In this document: in pieces, positions 1 through 12,008 of the stretch
Numbering within the stretch: the stretch's first letter is position 1
Layout: every line of letters starts with the position of its first letter
Origin: Nageia nagi
Taxonomy: Eukaryota; Pinophyta
Direction of reading: 5' to 3'
Length of the DNA: 64,000 bases
Assembly: GCA_050084985.1 (NCBI GenBank)
Contig: JBITNC010000001.1
Span: 43,772,001-43,836,000 of the forward strand
Position numbers and translations under genes: made by a program
The notes under the pieces: generated by a model
The model's input: the letters and a program-made list of their open reading frames with translations, nothing else
What the model was told of the DNA's origin: nothing
Databases searched by the model: none

Positions 1-2261
1 AGAAAAATACTATAAATAGTTCCTTAAGTTACCATGTGAGAAAATAGATAACCAAAATATTATACCCCTAATTACATTTATAATCTACAACTTGATAGCA
101 CTAGACTTTGATAATCTTTTTTGGATTTCATATTGAAATGAGAAGAGATTAAATGATACAATATCCCTAAGAAAAATCCACCTCTATGGTTGAGCTAGAT
201 TTATACATCAAGTCAAATAATAATTGAAAAGCACAAAAGAGTATTTTTTAGTATCTTTCCACTTTGTAAGTATTTTTTGAGTAATCTTATAAACTTTAAT
301 TTACTAATTTATTCTGTTCTCAACTCTTGCAATTGAGAAATTTTATCAAACTTCAATCAAAGAGGAGATATAAACCTCATATACATACATAGATTCAATG
401 ATTTCATTATATTTTACATACTAACCAATAATTCCATAAGTATTATCTTGTGTATATGGAAATGAATGCTTCATGGTTTTAGGTTTTGTATTGAAGAAAA
501 TAGCCTTAACGACTCACTTGTTGGTTATCTGAGTGACTTCCTATTGTAATGGTTTTAAATTTAATACCTATTTTTGTAATATTAAAGCATTTATGTTTCA
601 TAAATTTACCAAAAATTGGTTGACATAAGGCATGTACTTGGGATGCAACTCGATACCATTACTCAACATTTATTTAATTTACCTTACTTATATTGGCCAA
701 AAATAGGTTCTTTTTTATGTTTATAACTTAAATATTACTTGTAATTCACCAAATAATAAAGTTACTTGGGATAAATGTGTTGTCTAAATATTTTAGTAAT
801 ATGGTCCAAGACTCTATGAATTTCAGATAGAAGGCCATATGTCCTTTCAAGTTGCTCTCCTTGATCATCATTTATAAATGCATTACAAAGTTATTTTCAA
901 AATATGGCTCCTAAACTTGAGTATCAAGTCATTTTGTACAATGGTTTCTATAAATTTCCTTTCTCTTGTTAGAAATATGATTTTGATTGAAATATGAAAT
1001 GATAAAACTAACCGCTACCTATATGTGCATCATAACTATTATTATAATTTATCCATCATTTTGCATTGCATATATATAGGAGGAATTGAAAATAGTGTAT
1101 GGGAATTATATAGCTTAGTTTTTATTATTGAAGAATTGAAAATAGAAGATTATGTTATCTCTTGTATCATATTTTCTTATATAAATGCATTGTTTTACTT
1201 GCATTAGAAATCTTAAACCTTAATCTACTTATCATAAATATTATTATAATATACTTATTCTAATTCTATAAAGTTGATTGAGGTTAAAAATATATTTTTA
1301 AATTTTTATTTCCCATTTGGTATTAGAGAAATATTTGGTCTTAGTAATTGGATTAAATTTGGGTTCATGATCTTTGTTCCTACTAATCAATTTTTTTTTC
1401 AAATTCATTTAGGGTTGAGTTCATATGTTGTTGTTTGATTATCATGGATAATATAATCAATAAAGGAGCCAAATAGTTATACTTCTTTAATAAATAGAAA
1501 ATTTCAATAACTTTAGATTGAAATTAATACCAAAACCAATTTGAGCCTAATGTATCATACAAACCATATGTACATATTTCTCCTCATACTTGTTTAACTT
1601 GAGAGTGCAAAATTAGGTTGACCATTTTGGATGATGCCCAATTTACTTCCATGACTTCAATATCCTTTCCTTTCAATATCATAACTTAGAAATTAAACAT
1701 TTACCATAATAAAATCTCTCTTTCTAAATATAACAACCTCTCCTCCCTTCTTCATGTTGTTGATAGGTTCTTAGATAATGCAAATTATTGTGTAGGCATT
1801 CCTTTTTTTGTTTCAAAGTGCTAAGATTAAGTATGAATTTAAATTGAAAATGGAACAAGGGTAAGACATATATATAATATAAGGATAACTTGAAAAATTA
1901 TAAATTAGCTTGTATGACCTCTTCTGTGTTGACTATTCAAATTTCCATTTGCTTTGAGTATTTGGAGCATTCTCCACTATGTGGAATTCTTTTACCTTTC
2001 ATTTTTGTTGGATAACATGAGCATTTATAATAGTTTCCTTGGCTATTATAGATAGTGTCTTCATAGGATGATCTCCTCCTTGAGTCTTTCTAACTTACAT
2101 GTATTAGAAATATGGAGTAGCAAACCTAGTATATTTTTTTATCATCATCTTTCCTTTCTTTAGGGTTGGATCCAACTTTTTCATTGATTTTAAGAGAAGA
2201 TAAAATGTTCATCAGGTAGTGGTCCTAGGTGTGATTTACTTCAAGTTATTATGCATTAATT
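1..2261. other. AT-rich intergenic sequence, nothing assigned
   Basis: I see no sustained coding similarity, RNA gene or clear repeat structure here. The short open frame at 1025-1207 has no recognisable motif and is about what chance gives in DNA this AT-rich. The downstream RT part of the copia remnant at 2.3-2.8 kb should lie around 1.5-2.2 kb on the minus strand, but I could not recognise it. Confidence 0.5.
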
Positions 2262-2826
2262 ACAATTTTTAGATACCATGTGGTCAACTTCTTTGATGGT
2301 GAAGTTGAAGAGGAATCATGAGAGACTTCTTCTTTTGCTTCACTATCACTTGGAGTGAGTGTGCTAGATTTCGATTGTTCTTTAGCTACTTAAAGGAGTT
2401 ATAAATCCTTTCAAAATTAAATTATATAATACCTTCATCAATATTTCATCCCTTAATACATGATTTTTCTTCATTTTTATTTCACAAACCCTATATACTT
2501 TATTAGCATCACTATAATTAAGAAATATACATATGTTACTCTTGTAATATATAATTTATACATTTTATCTTTTGGAGTATGCATAAAAAATTATAAATAA
2601 ACCTTTTTTAAATGGGTAAGAATTGGTTTTTTTACTTACATACTAGATTTTATTAGTGTCATATTTGGAATAACTTTTGTAGCACTTCTATTGATAGAGT
2701 ATCAATTTATTCTTACTATTTCTACCTAGAATGTGAGTGAAAGCTCCTTTTCTTTCAACATGTATATTTCCTTCTCTACCAATCTATGTGGTCATACTTT
2801 TCATAAATCCATATTAATGATAAATT
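2262..2826 (-). pseudogene. Ty1/copia integrase C-terminal remnant
   Basis: Translated on the minus strand with frameshifts, this stretch matches the second half of a plant Ty1/copia integrase. Upstream (near 2,800-2,640) is a decayed version of the block around the catalytic glutamate and the following 'INRSATK' segment. Next, near 2,600-2,430, comes the block ending 'NYSDANKVYR', the usual GYS-x-x-x-K-x-YR motif. A serine- and acid-rich linker containing 'SPSKKLTTW' follows at 2,380-2,270, the typical spacer before copia RT. Integrase inserts the retrotransposon cDNA into host DNA. Stops and frame changes rule out function. I see no RT downstream and no LTRs, so this is an orphan fragment. 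Confidence 0.6.
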
Positions 2827-3442
2827 TTAAGCTTGATACCTCACTAGAAATAACTCCATGTAGTAATGATAAATTTTAGTTCTTGGTCTTTCATATTTCA
2901 AACCTACCATAACTGGGTAAGAGTGGTAATGAGTTTAACATGGATGCAAGGTAGGTTTAAGGAGAGATGATTAGACCACCATGTTTTATATGGATCATAA
3001 GCTATATTTTAGTATTTCAAAGGTAATGTAATTTCTTAACTTATATTTTAGGAGAGATGATTCTCAAGTCTTAAACTCAATTTGAAAGTTTATTTCAAAC
3101 TTCCTTCTTATTGATACCTAGGGGTTTGTATCCACTTACTACTTTTCTCTTTTTGAGATTAAATCATTATTTAATTTGGTTACATGCTCAATATTAATGA
3201 GATAAATAAAAATACTTAAATGATATGCTTTATCCTTAATTACATTTTCATAGGCTTTTCTTATGTTTTGTCTATTGTATAGATTTTTTGATTTGAAGTC
3301 GATTAGATTTTGTGTATTTATAGAGTTAGACTCTTATATACTTTCCTTACATATTTATCATATTTCTAGTTAAACATGTGATATTGTTAATGTTATAGTG
3401 AGTCTATTTCTATTTCTATGTTATTGGTAATGTTTGTAGGTA
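2827..3442. other. Unassigned AT-rich stretch
   Basis: The N-terminal half of the copia integrase would be expected on the minus strand here, but I cannot recognise it. No repeats or RNA-like structures were seen. Confidence 0.4.
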
Positions 3443-4493
3443 TATGTTTAATATCATGGTTGACTCAGACCATTACTTTTATCATGACATATATGAGACA
3501 CTAGATGATGTAACCCAAAATATCCCATAGAATTCACCTCCTCCCCATGTCAATCCTCCACCCCCTCCACCCTCTCTACCTTAAACCCCTTCACCTTAAC
3601 CCCCACCAAAACCCACTGGTGTAGATGAGTAGCATTTAAGAGATTCTATTGCTCATGACATTAACAAGTTACAAGAAAAGATTCATCACATTTAGAGTAT
3701 TCATAGCTCCTCGAGAAATGTTGTATGATTTGAATCTTTGATGCAAATTGTATTTGATACTATTAGGAGTATTGATGGTGATATGTATGGCTTTGAGACA
3801 TGGAGAGAGTGCATGAGACAATATTATTCATATGGTCTCTCCACTCAAGAGGTAAACAATTTAGGTATTACCAAAGCCACCCTCGCTCCACTCTTTATTG
3901 ATCCATCTACTAGATAACCCATCCCACCTAACAAAGAAAAATTCCCTATGATTCATGCATCCACCTATGATAGCTAAAAAGTCTTAGGATTGATGGTGGA
4001 TAATGTTTGATAAACCACCACATTCCAATTTTGATGTCCCTTTGTATTTTTGGAAGAAAATATATGCTGAGTGTGTACTAGGCAAGCATATGAATTATTT
4101 TGACATGAGACTAATCAAGGGATTGGTCATGTCTTATGAAAAAATAGACCTAAAGCATAGGTTAATATAGGTCGACCCATGCATCCTACACCACTCATCC
4201 TCCTCCTACTCTTTTTGTTCCTACCCTAGCTTTTCATTAGGTAGTTATTTTGACATTGGGAGAATTGAATTAGGTGACTAGACTATCACTGAACAAGCTA
4301 CCCATGTGGTAGCTAATGTCAATGAGCATAGAGATGATGCTAGAGTTACTAGAGAATTACCTCATTTTTTCTAAAGTTATGATAATATATGTGTTGGTAC
4401 CTCTTTAGCTAATTATGGGATATCTTATATAGAGATGATGTCCATGGATGATGTCGACCTTACTAGGAGAGAGGTGCATTTTCCATATTTTTA
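3443..4493 (+). pseudogene. Unrecognised coding-like stretch with proline-rich segment
   Basis: I do not recognise this gene. The plus strand reads as protein with only scattered stops: an acidic N-terminus with many Tyr and Asp residues, a proline-rich tract at about 3,535-3,615, a segment at 3,735-3,905 containing 'YGFETWRECMRQYY', and a longer fairly open stretch at about 4,215-4,490 rich in Asp, Glu and Val. The amino-acid composition is less AT-biased than the surroundings, which suggests former coding DNA. It resembles the accessory ORF of a plant DNA transposon or a gag-like protein in general character only. No catalytic motif is visible, so the function is unknown. Confidence 0.35.
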
Positions 4494-5223
4494 GTGTGTT
4501 TAACATAAATGTAATGTGTATTTCTAAATTAGTTTAAATTATATGTATACTTAATTTAAAATGTAAACACCTTTACATGTTTTATTGTAGACAATGGGTA
4601 GCTCCACTATACGTGCATCTCATAGAGATTTTATGATATCCAGTCCTAGATATACAGGTATATCTTTTGAGGTAAACAAACATACCAAGTTTAACATTTT
4701 TGCATATTAATTTTGTTAGATATTATTAACATATGACTATGTACATGTGTATGCTAAAAAATTATATATATTCTAGGTATATGTCCATCTTGATATGATT
4801 GCATTCAATCAATGAGAGGGTGTGTCAAAGCCTTTATGTCCACCACTCCATAGGTGGTCACTCATATGTCTACTTCATTTCAGGTAATTTTTTAAAATAA
4901 ATAGTAATGTATATGTGCATGTAATTTTTAGGTCTTATAAATCTATGCCCATTTAAAAAATAATGCTTTTATTCAATAGTTTTTTATTTGATCTTATAGG
5001 ATGTTATTTCTCATGCATTTCATCTCAATGAGATCGGTACATCATCTACATAGTAGGGTATAGTTATTGAGGGAGGATATCAACATCATGATATGGTAAT
5101 ATTTATTTGCATTGTTAAAGCTTGTAGATAGATTAAATTTATTTTATTAAATATTGAAAGGAATTACAAATATGGATGATAATATGTATGTAAACTTAAG
5201 TTTATTTGTGGTATACAATAGGA
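4494..5223. other. Unassigned AT-rich stretch
   Basis: This runs between the coding-like stretch and a short tandem duplication. No gene or structure is recognisable. Confidence 0.4.
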
Positions 5224-5440
5224 TTTATTATGTAGTTGTGTTTTGGTATGTTAGCTATAGATCATAATATATACATATAGAATTTGGACTTTATCATGGA
5301 CTTTGTAAATTGGATATTGTGGAATTTTGATTTATTATGTAGTTATTATTTTGGTATGTTAGCTATAGATCATGATGTATGTGGAATTTGGACTTTAGAA
5401 TTTGGATATTATGGAATTTGGACTTTGCACACATACATGT
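5224..5440. repeat. Two-unit tandem duplication, about 107 bp period
   Basis: The phrase 'ttttggtatgttagctata' followed by 'gatcat' occurs twice about 107 bp apart, each time after 'ttattatgtagtt'. Each unit also carries one or more copies of 'gaatttggacttt'. Divergence of several bases per unit suggests an old local duplication. Confidence 0.7.
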
Positions 5441-7280
5441 TATTATTTTATTAGACATGGACTACATGGACTTTGGACACATTAATTTTTTGATGTTGTT
5501 ATGTTATTACATGTACGTTTTCACATAATGATTATGATTTTGTTATGTTTATGTATTTTTTACACAATTGTTGCAAGTTTACAAGATAATAAATGTTGTA
5601 ACAACTAAACAAAAAGTTTACTAAAAAATAATTTTTAAATATTGTTAAAGTTTACAAATGTTTTAATAACTAAACAACAAGTTTATAGGTTTACAAGTTT
5701 AAAATTAGATCTATAAGGTATATATACATAATAAGTTCATGAGATCCTATCATAGATCAACTTTTAAAATGTTTAATTCACTAAAAAGTTCAACTAAAAA
5801 AAAAATCATGAGATCCTATACATACATAATAAGTTAACTAAAAAAAGATTAAGTTATTTTATTAGTAATTGTATTTAAGAATAAAGATCAATTAGAAGAC
5901 TCAATTGATAAGATTATAAGGTTGAGAATTAATGGATTTGAGGCACCACCATAATACTTGAACAATCAACTTTGAATATAATAAAAAATTTGAAATAGGA
6001 AATGGAGATAATTGAGAGTATTCACTATAATGAAATAGAAATATATGAGTTAAAAGTTCCTACAAAGTTATATAAGTAAAAAATGCATAAGGAAAAAAAC
6101 TTCCATCCATGGAATATAATATAATAAATAGGAATAAAGAAATTTATCCAACATCAAAGTTATGAATATGTACATAGACACATTCCTGTAACATTTATGA
6201 TTAGGAATATATGCATATAATAATAATCATTAGTTATGATTAATGATAATGATATTAAATCATGAACTAGAGTATGGAAATTCATATAGTCATATAAATC
6301 CTTCATATTTTTTTTTCATCCATGAGTATTTTCATTTAATTCTCTCATCCTACTAGACTGCATAGATGAATAGTCATAAAACTATCATCTATAATAAAGG
6401 AGATCCCTACTTATAAGGTTCACAAATTTGTTAGGAGAGAGTAAATAGTTAAGAAGAAAATAACATTATTATTTTTTATATAGGAACCAAATATTTGTAT
6501 TTAAAATAAGGATATTTACAAGGTAATACAATACCTTGATTAATTATGTATACTACTTGGTAGCCCTTGATAGGGTTACCAATTATATTTAAGCTAAAAC
6601 TCTATTATAGTCCAAAAGAAACCTAATTATTACTTGTTGGTATCTAAAATGTAATCTAAGTATTCCATTACCTTGCTATATCTATTATATTTAAATTAAC
6701 AAGATACCATATATGCTCATAGGAATGGCATAATATTATAATATGCCCTACTAAGAAACAATGGTAACTAAATTAATGATAGTACCTAGATTATAACAAT
6801 AGAAAACTAGAGTTCAAAGAGGAAAAGTTCCCATCAAATAATAATATAAATAACAATATGGAACAAGTGGATGAGGAGGAAAGTCATCATTTAGAGAATA
6901 TTGATATAATGATGGTTATCATTGAAAGAGAATATTATGAGGGAGAACTTCAACATAGCCAATATGAAACTATAGGTGAGGAATTAAAGCATATTAAAGA
7001 CTATAAAGTAGTTGGTGAACAATGATTGAAAGATAAAGGATATATAAGAGAGAAATAAATAACTAAAGAGCTTCTTCATATTTAAATATATAAGGAATAT
7101 ATACCTAATAATTTGGGATACCTTATAACATTTAAATACTACAATTGGAATAAGGAGAAATACATAAAGATAACTCTTATTAATATAAAATATTTTAGAT
7201 ACATAAATTGATATACTTTTAAAATACAAAGTCAAATTTAAGTATCAATAGTATAAATACATAAACATAGATGCTCTCAT
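5441..7280. other. Unassigned AT-rich stretch
   Basis: No gene, repeat array or RNA is recognisable. The minus-strand open frame at 6,984-7,235 is low-complexity (Phe, Leu, Ile, Tyr) and probably spurious. Confidence 0.4.
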
Positions 7281-7365
7281 TCAACTATATGCCATCTATG
7301 GGAATTGAACACACCACCATGTGATTATAAGTCATGTGCACTACCAATTGAGCTAAAATAGTTGA
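7281..7365 (-). pseudogene. tRNA-like pseudogene (Lys- or Ile-like) or tRNA-derived SINE head
   Basis: On the minus strand an A-box-like 'TAGCTCAATTGGTAG' is followed after a normal interval by a B-box-like 'TGTTCAATTCC'. The ends can pair as a perfect 7-bp acceptor stem, TCAACTA (7365-7359) with TAGTTGA (7287-7281). A seven-base loop CTTATAA would place UAU as anticodon, while overall wording is closest to plant tRNA-Lys. The anticodon stem has extra bases, the D and T stems are mismatched, and the 3' half is too long (85 nt in total). I therefore call it degenerate. A SINE derived from a tRNA is the main alternative. Confidence 0.55.
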
Positions 7366-7790
7366 GGGGAAGGGGAGATGAAGGGGTGAAGGGGAAGGGG
7401 AAGTGGAGATGAAAGGACAAAGGGGAAGGGGAAGTGAGATGAAGAGGTTTAAGAGTGAAGAATAAGGGAGGCAAAGATGAAGGAATTAAGGGCAAGGGGA
7501 AGTGGATATGAAGGCATGTAGGGGTGAAGGAGAAGGGGAAGCAAAGATGAAGGGGTGTAGAGGTGAAGGAGAAGGGGAAGTGGAGATGAAGGGGAGGGGA
7601 AGAAGGGGAATAGGAGATGAAGGGACATATAGGTGAAGAAGAAGGGGAAGTAAAGATGAAGGGGTGAAGGGGAAGAAGAAGTGGATATGAAGGTACATAG
7701 GAATGAAGGATAAGGGGAAGTGGTGATGAAGGGGTGTAGGGGTGAAGGATAAGGGAAAGTGGATATGAAGGGGAGAGGGGAAGGGGAGAT
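7366..7790. repeat. GA-rich minisatellite
   Basis: About 425 bp of purine-only-biased repeats built from the words 'gaaggggaag', 'tggagatgaag' and 'gggtgaagg', in units of roughly 25-35 bp with variable length. One strand is almost all purine. The minus-strand frame at 7,486-7,698 (Ser, Pro, Leu rich) is a translation of this repeat and not a gene. Confidence 0.9.
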
Positions 7791-7929
7791 ATACTTACCT
7801 ATATATTTTAGTTATTAAGACCATCTGCATCCTCTGTTTCATGTAATGCTTCATATTACCTCATATTCTTGCATTGAATATTTTCACAACACTCTATTAG
7901 TAGGCATATCTTTATATCTAGATAGTTTA

Positions 7930-10050
7930 ATATTTATTGCTAGTATCAAAAGCAAATAGTGAATAATTTTCTTATTTGGTTCATAATCTTTGTATTCTCT
8001 TAAACCATTCCCTTTTGGTACTATTTTTCATAGCCATTTACTAACAACCACCACATAACCTATTGGGTACTCAAATTCATCATCATTATTTCGAGGATAA
8101 GTTAACTTATATTTTCTCTCAACACATCGAGCCAATAAATACTCTAATTCCTCTTCATTCCCTTTAGGTTCCATAATAATATACACATGTCATGAAAATA
8201 AAATTTATATCAATTATGTATGATATATAAAAATACTTCAAATATATACAAAAATGAGCATTCATATAAATAAAATGAAAATAAATAAATTTTAAATTAT
8301 TTTAAATTACCTTCTTGTACAAGGTCAGAAACTAGATCATAGTCCTCTAATGTAAATAATTAATTCTCATATTCAATGAATAATTCTTATTCAACATGTG
8401 CTCCTGTAGGTATTAAAGATATTTATTTCCATTCCTCAACCCATTCTATATTTATACATGCTTCTGATTCACTTGCAATACAAGAATCATAAAAACATGC
8501 AAGCTCCCTTTTCCAAATAGTCCATGTGATTGCATTTGAACTCCTAAATGAATGTAATTTCATTGATCCATTAATTATCTCACAATCATGATAACTTGTA
8601 ATATTATTTTCTTTAACTAACCAAAAGAATCATCGAATTATAGAATTCTCTTTTGATCCAATAGATATATTTGTATCACACCAATCCACAATTGCTTGTG
8701 CATCTTGAAATTTTACTAAATCTACAAATTTAAGTTTTTCTCTAGCAAGAGCTCTTTTCACACATTCACCAGCTCCATCATGTTCACCTTTACCATGTCT
8801 AGTTTCAAAAAATGACCATATATTTTAGATATTATGTCCTCTATGCATCCTACTTAACTAATAAAACATCCATGTATTCTTAAACTACCCTATACAATTA
8901 TCTAACCATATCAAATGTTGTGCCATATGAATATTTTTTTCCTTCAAATTTGTATAGAATATCTTAAATCAAAATTGGATAAACTCTAGTGAGTGTAATC
9001 TATTATCACTTACATAAAATGGTACTCCATCAAAATATTTTTATTATCTTTTGTACTATCATTTGCATATCTATATAAAATATGAACAAAAATGAAAACT
9101 TGTTGAGAATTATAATACTAAGATTGTATTTATTTTGTGGTGCTAAAGTATAGTTTTCTATAAAGTCTATGTTTGATAATATAGTTTCATATAGAAATGT
9201 ATTTCTACATTAACAAAATTCATTATTAAGCCACCAAGCATGTTGGGAATGTTTCACATATTTTGGAATAAATTTAAGCATTAAATCATCCATAAATGTA
9301 TGTACACTAACCTTTTTAGTGATTAGGTCAATATGCTTCCCAGTTTTTCCATCTTTCAATGTGTACTCAACATTCTTGAATTTTTGGATATCCACTAATG
9401 TTTGTCCAAAATCATGTAAACTACTTTCATGTACACATTCTCCTAAAAATGAAAGGTTCCCACATATACTACATTATCCTAAAATACATGCATATGAATA
9501 AAATGATTTAACATATGGAATTTGATAAAATAAACTTGCTATAAACTCATTGATACATTCAGGTGGCATATTAAAATCACATCCCTGCAATAAGTTGTTA
9601 GTATGCAAAGTACTACATATATAAAACTTGATACTAATATCTAAATTGCATATGAGTTTTACAACATGTTATTCTTTACTTGTTAATTCTAACATACCAA
9701 GGTTTGCATTTCTCAAAAGATCTTTCACTTAGGCTAATATTAAAATTGCTTAACACTTTCTTACTTATAAAGTTATTGTACAATTCAGTTTGATTCAAAT
9801 CTAAAAAACTTTTTGCATGCTCAAGTTGATGATATTTTGACCCTAGATATTTCCTTTATTTTAAAACATCTTTACTATTAGGAGACACCCTTGTATGATC
9901 ATGCCAATATTGTTCAATTATATATTTTGTCTCATTAGTTAATTTCCTATCATACCTAGGAACTCTACCACTTATACTCCAACATTAGTTGATTGGATCA
10001 ATTTCAATACATTTTCCTCTCTTCATAGCTCTTCACAAAGTTTTAGGTTT
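7930..10050 (-). pseudogene. Decayed DDE-like transposase gene of an unnamed repetitive family
   Basis: Minus-strand translation, with stops and frame changes, gives one continuous protein-like theme over about 2.1 kb. In order: an N-terminal part containing 'RGKCIEIDPIN' (about 10,030-10,000), a helical segment with 'HDHTRVSPNSKDVL' (9,910-9,860), 'RSFEKCKPWYVR' followed by a CC-x-x-H element (9,730-9,650), a middle region with 'KHSQHAWWLNNEF', a D-N-C-x-x-x-F-K-N motif near 8,905-8,885 that resembles the second acidic residue of a DDE transposase, and 'HGKGEHDGAG' plus a VKRAL element at 8,797-8,750. A C-terminal domain reading 'IVDWCD' and then 'LARCVERKYKLTYPR' follows. I recall proteins with the HGKG-x-H-DG-x-G-x-x-x-KR pattern as repeated, uncharacterised plant and animal ORFs. 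Transposase identity is inference from the DDE-like motif and repetitiveness. Confidence 0.5.
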
Positions 10051-10082
10051 TATACTTAGACATCCATTATAGTCATAAAATA

Positions 10083-10707
10083 ATGCAATTAATTATTTAT
10101 GGGGGTTAATTAATGCACTATTGGTCTACTTGTTTGTTATTGATGCATATATCTAAAATATGGCAATAATGCATAATAGAAAGATATGTGTGCTTAATTA
10201 GAAAGTATGTTCATTCGATAAAGAGAAATATACATAAAATACTAGCATACATTCATTCAATTGCACTTTGTTGGTGTCCTATACTTGGCACATCATTGAT
10301 AGCTTAAGATAAGCAATATAACACATACAATAAAGAATGTAGTGATAGTGAATGAAAGAATCATCAGATAGCAAGCATAAGATATAACTCATGAATAATA
10401 TTTGTGCATAACAGAGTGATGTAACATGTGCTAGAGTTCTCCTCATATTCATTTTCCTATGACCTCTCTTTTAGAGATGATTCTCTTAGATCCTATAGAT
10501 GTATTTTAGGTCATCTTTGATGCTTATATATATGATACAAGTTTACATGAATTTGATTTTTTTGACACCTTGTACATGGCACAAGGGTCCACTAGACATA
10601 TTACATAGCTTTGACATGACTTAGGGTATTATTTAACCCCTTTTACATAATACAACATTGAGGCTCTAAAATGAATTATTTAATAAATAATAATTTATTT
10701 TTAGGCA
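10083..10707 (-). mobile_element. Probable solo LTR of the Tat-like gypsy family
   Basis: This ~625-bp segment is a diverged direct repeat of 31,707-32,299. Shared landmarks include 'taataaataataatt' near the right end, 'gatgtaacatgtgctaga' and 'ggttaattaatgca'. Read on the minus strand it starts TGCC and ends TGCA, as an LTR should. The second copy sits where the 5' LTR of the minus-strand Tat-like gypsy element belongs, so this isolated copy is best read as a solo LTR. Clear target duplications were not found. It abuts the truncated copia fragment that starts at about 10,708. Confidence 0.55.
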
Positions 10708-10719
10708 TACACCTAGAGT

Positions 10720-10850
10720 ATTTTCCATCCACCTTGAACTACATTGATTTGTTCACCAAGCCCCTCTTGAAAGCTTAGTTCTATAAGCTAAGGGATGCTA
10801 TTAGGTTGGTGAAGTTGCCCTTAAGGGGGAGTGAAGTTTGAATTTTTATG
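10720..10850 (+). pseudogene. Copia RNase H C-terminal remnant
   Basis: The plus strand reads 'NYIDLFTKPLLKA', then 'FYKLRDAIRLVKLPLRGS'. This is the standard end of a plant Ty1/copia polyprotein (D-x-x-TKPL...F-x-x-LR-x-x-L-G-L-V). The same ending can be traced at about 57,720-57,830 in copy A2 and near 50,000 in the family-B copia. No upstream RNase H or RT is attached. Confidence 0.75.
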
Positions 10851-10975
10851 TTGAATTCATGTTTATGATGACAACTTCACACCTAGGTTATGCTATATAG
10901 TGTTGATTTTAATGTACACCTTCATAGTAAGTTCACTTTGCATGAGAAACTTATTGTATAAATTGACCAATCTTG

Positions 10976-11318
10976 CACTATTTATTTATCCATATGTGAG
11001 GAACTCTTATGTGTCATTTGGCACTATTCAATTATCCATATGTGAGGAACTCATATGTGAATGCTCTATTTTTATCTAGCATTATTTAGTTATCCATATG
11101 TGAGAAACTCTTATGTGTCATTTGGCACTATTCAATTATCCATATGTGAGGAACTCTTATGTGTCATTTGGCACTATTCAGTTATCCATATGAGAGGAAC
11201 TTGTATGTGCATGCTCTATTTTTGGTCAATCTAACACTATTTAGTTATCCATATGTGAGGAACTCTTATGTGCCTTTTGGAACTATTCAATTATCCATAT
11301 GAGAGTAACTCGTATGTG
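10976..11318 (+). repeat. Seven-copy iterated motif in copia 3' noncoding region
   Basis: A 36-40-nt motif, cactattyarttatccat followed by atgtgaggaactc and a final ttatgtg, occurs seven times at spacings of about 45 to 65 bp, with alternating short spacers. It lies between the end of pol and the 3' LTR. Four copies of the same motif lie at the matching place in A2 (57,367-57,555), and weaker traces occur in the family-B copia (about 49,430-49,550). The role is unknown. Confidence 0.85.
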
Positions 11319-11779
11319 CATGCTCTATTTTGTAATGATAATCAACACATGTTTTGTATACAACAAGTGACTATAATTTTTTAGAATGGCATCTTTATGA
11401 TGACTTATAGTGCACCATTGATTAGTTCATGATGGCATTTATTTGATTCATCTATCCTTGTTGATATGAATATAATGCATCTAACTGATCTTGTTATTTG
11501 AGCTACTTATGACTTGCAAGTTCTTTGAGATTGTAGGTTACTTACCTCAAGTATGTAGGCTCTTAGAGACTCTTCATGACTTCTAGTTGGATGACTACTT
11601 CATGTATATTGAAACCAATTATGGTTAATGATTGTATTTGGCAAAGTAGTGAGTCTCAAACTAGATCTTTCTTACTTCACAAATATGTAAAAATTTTTCA
11701 TCATCATTGTATATATTTGGAGGAGAACTCTTTGACTTTCTCTTCTTCTCTCTTACTTGTTTTATCCTAATATTGCATT

Positions 11780-11787
11780 AAGGGGGG
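11780..11787 (+). promoter_or_regulatory. Polypurine tract of copia A1
   Basis: The sequence aaggggggt lies immediately before the LTR start TGTTTGAATG. It is the plus-strand primer site for reverse transcription, and the equivalent AAGGGGGAG precedes the LTR in A2. Confidence 0.8.
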
Positions 11788-12008
11788 TGTTTGAATGTAT
11801 AATGCATTATTGTAAAGGTTGTATTAAATCTTCTATGTAAATTCACTAATAATTAAGGGTATCATTTAATACCTTAAGTATTTAAGTGAATATGATAACA
11901 TAACTTGTCCTACACTCCATGTCATGAGCATGCCCCTTGGGTAAAAGGATGTGCTTGTCATGCTTTTGTACATTGGATAAAAGGGTGATCCAAAGAGGGA
12001 TTTTGGCA

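Noticed and set aside
7486-7698. 70-codon minus-strand Ser/Pro/Leu-rich protein
   Set aside because: It is only the translation of the GA-rich minisatellite.
7366-7790. Repeat array that might suggest a CRISPR
   Set aside because: Units are purine-only words with no constant repeat plus unique spacers, in a eukaryotic context. It is a minisatellite.
11576-11770. Possible protein shared by two copia elements (also 56,960-57,175)
   Set aside because: The similarity is what homologous noncoding DNA gives in two copies. The start positions and lengths differ, and no codon-type conservation could be shown.
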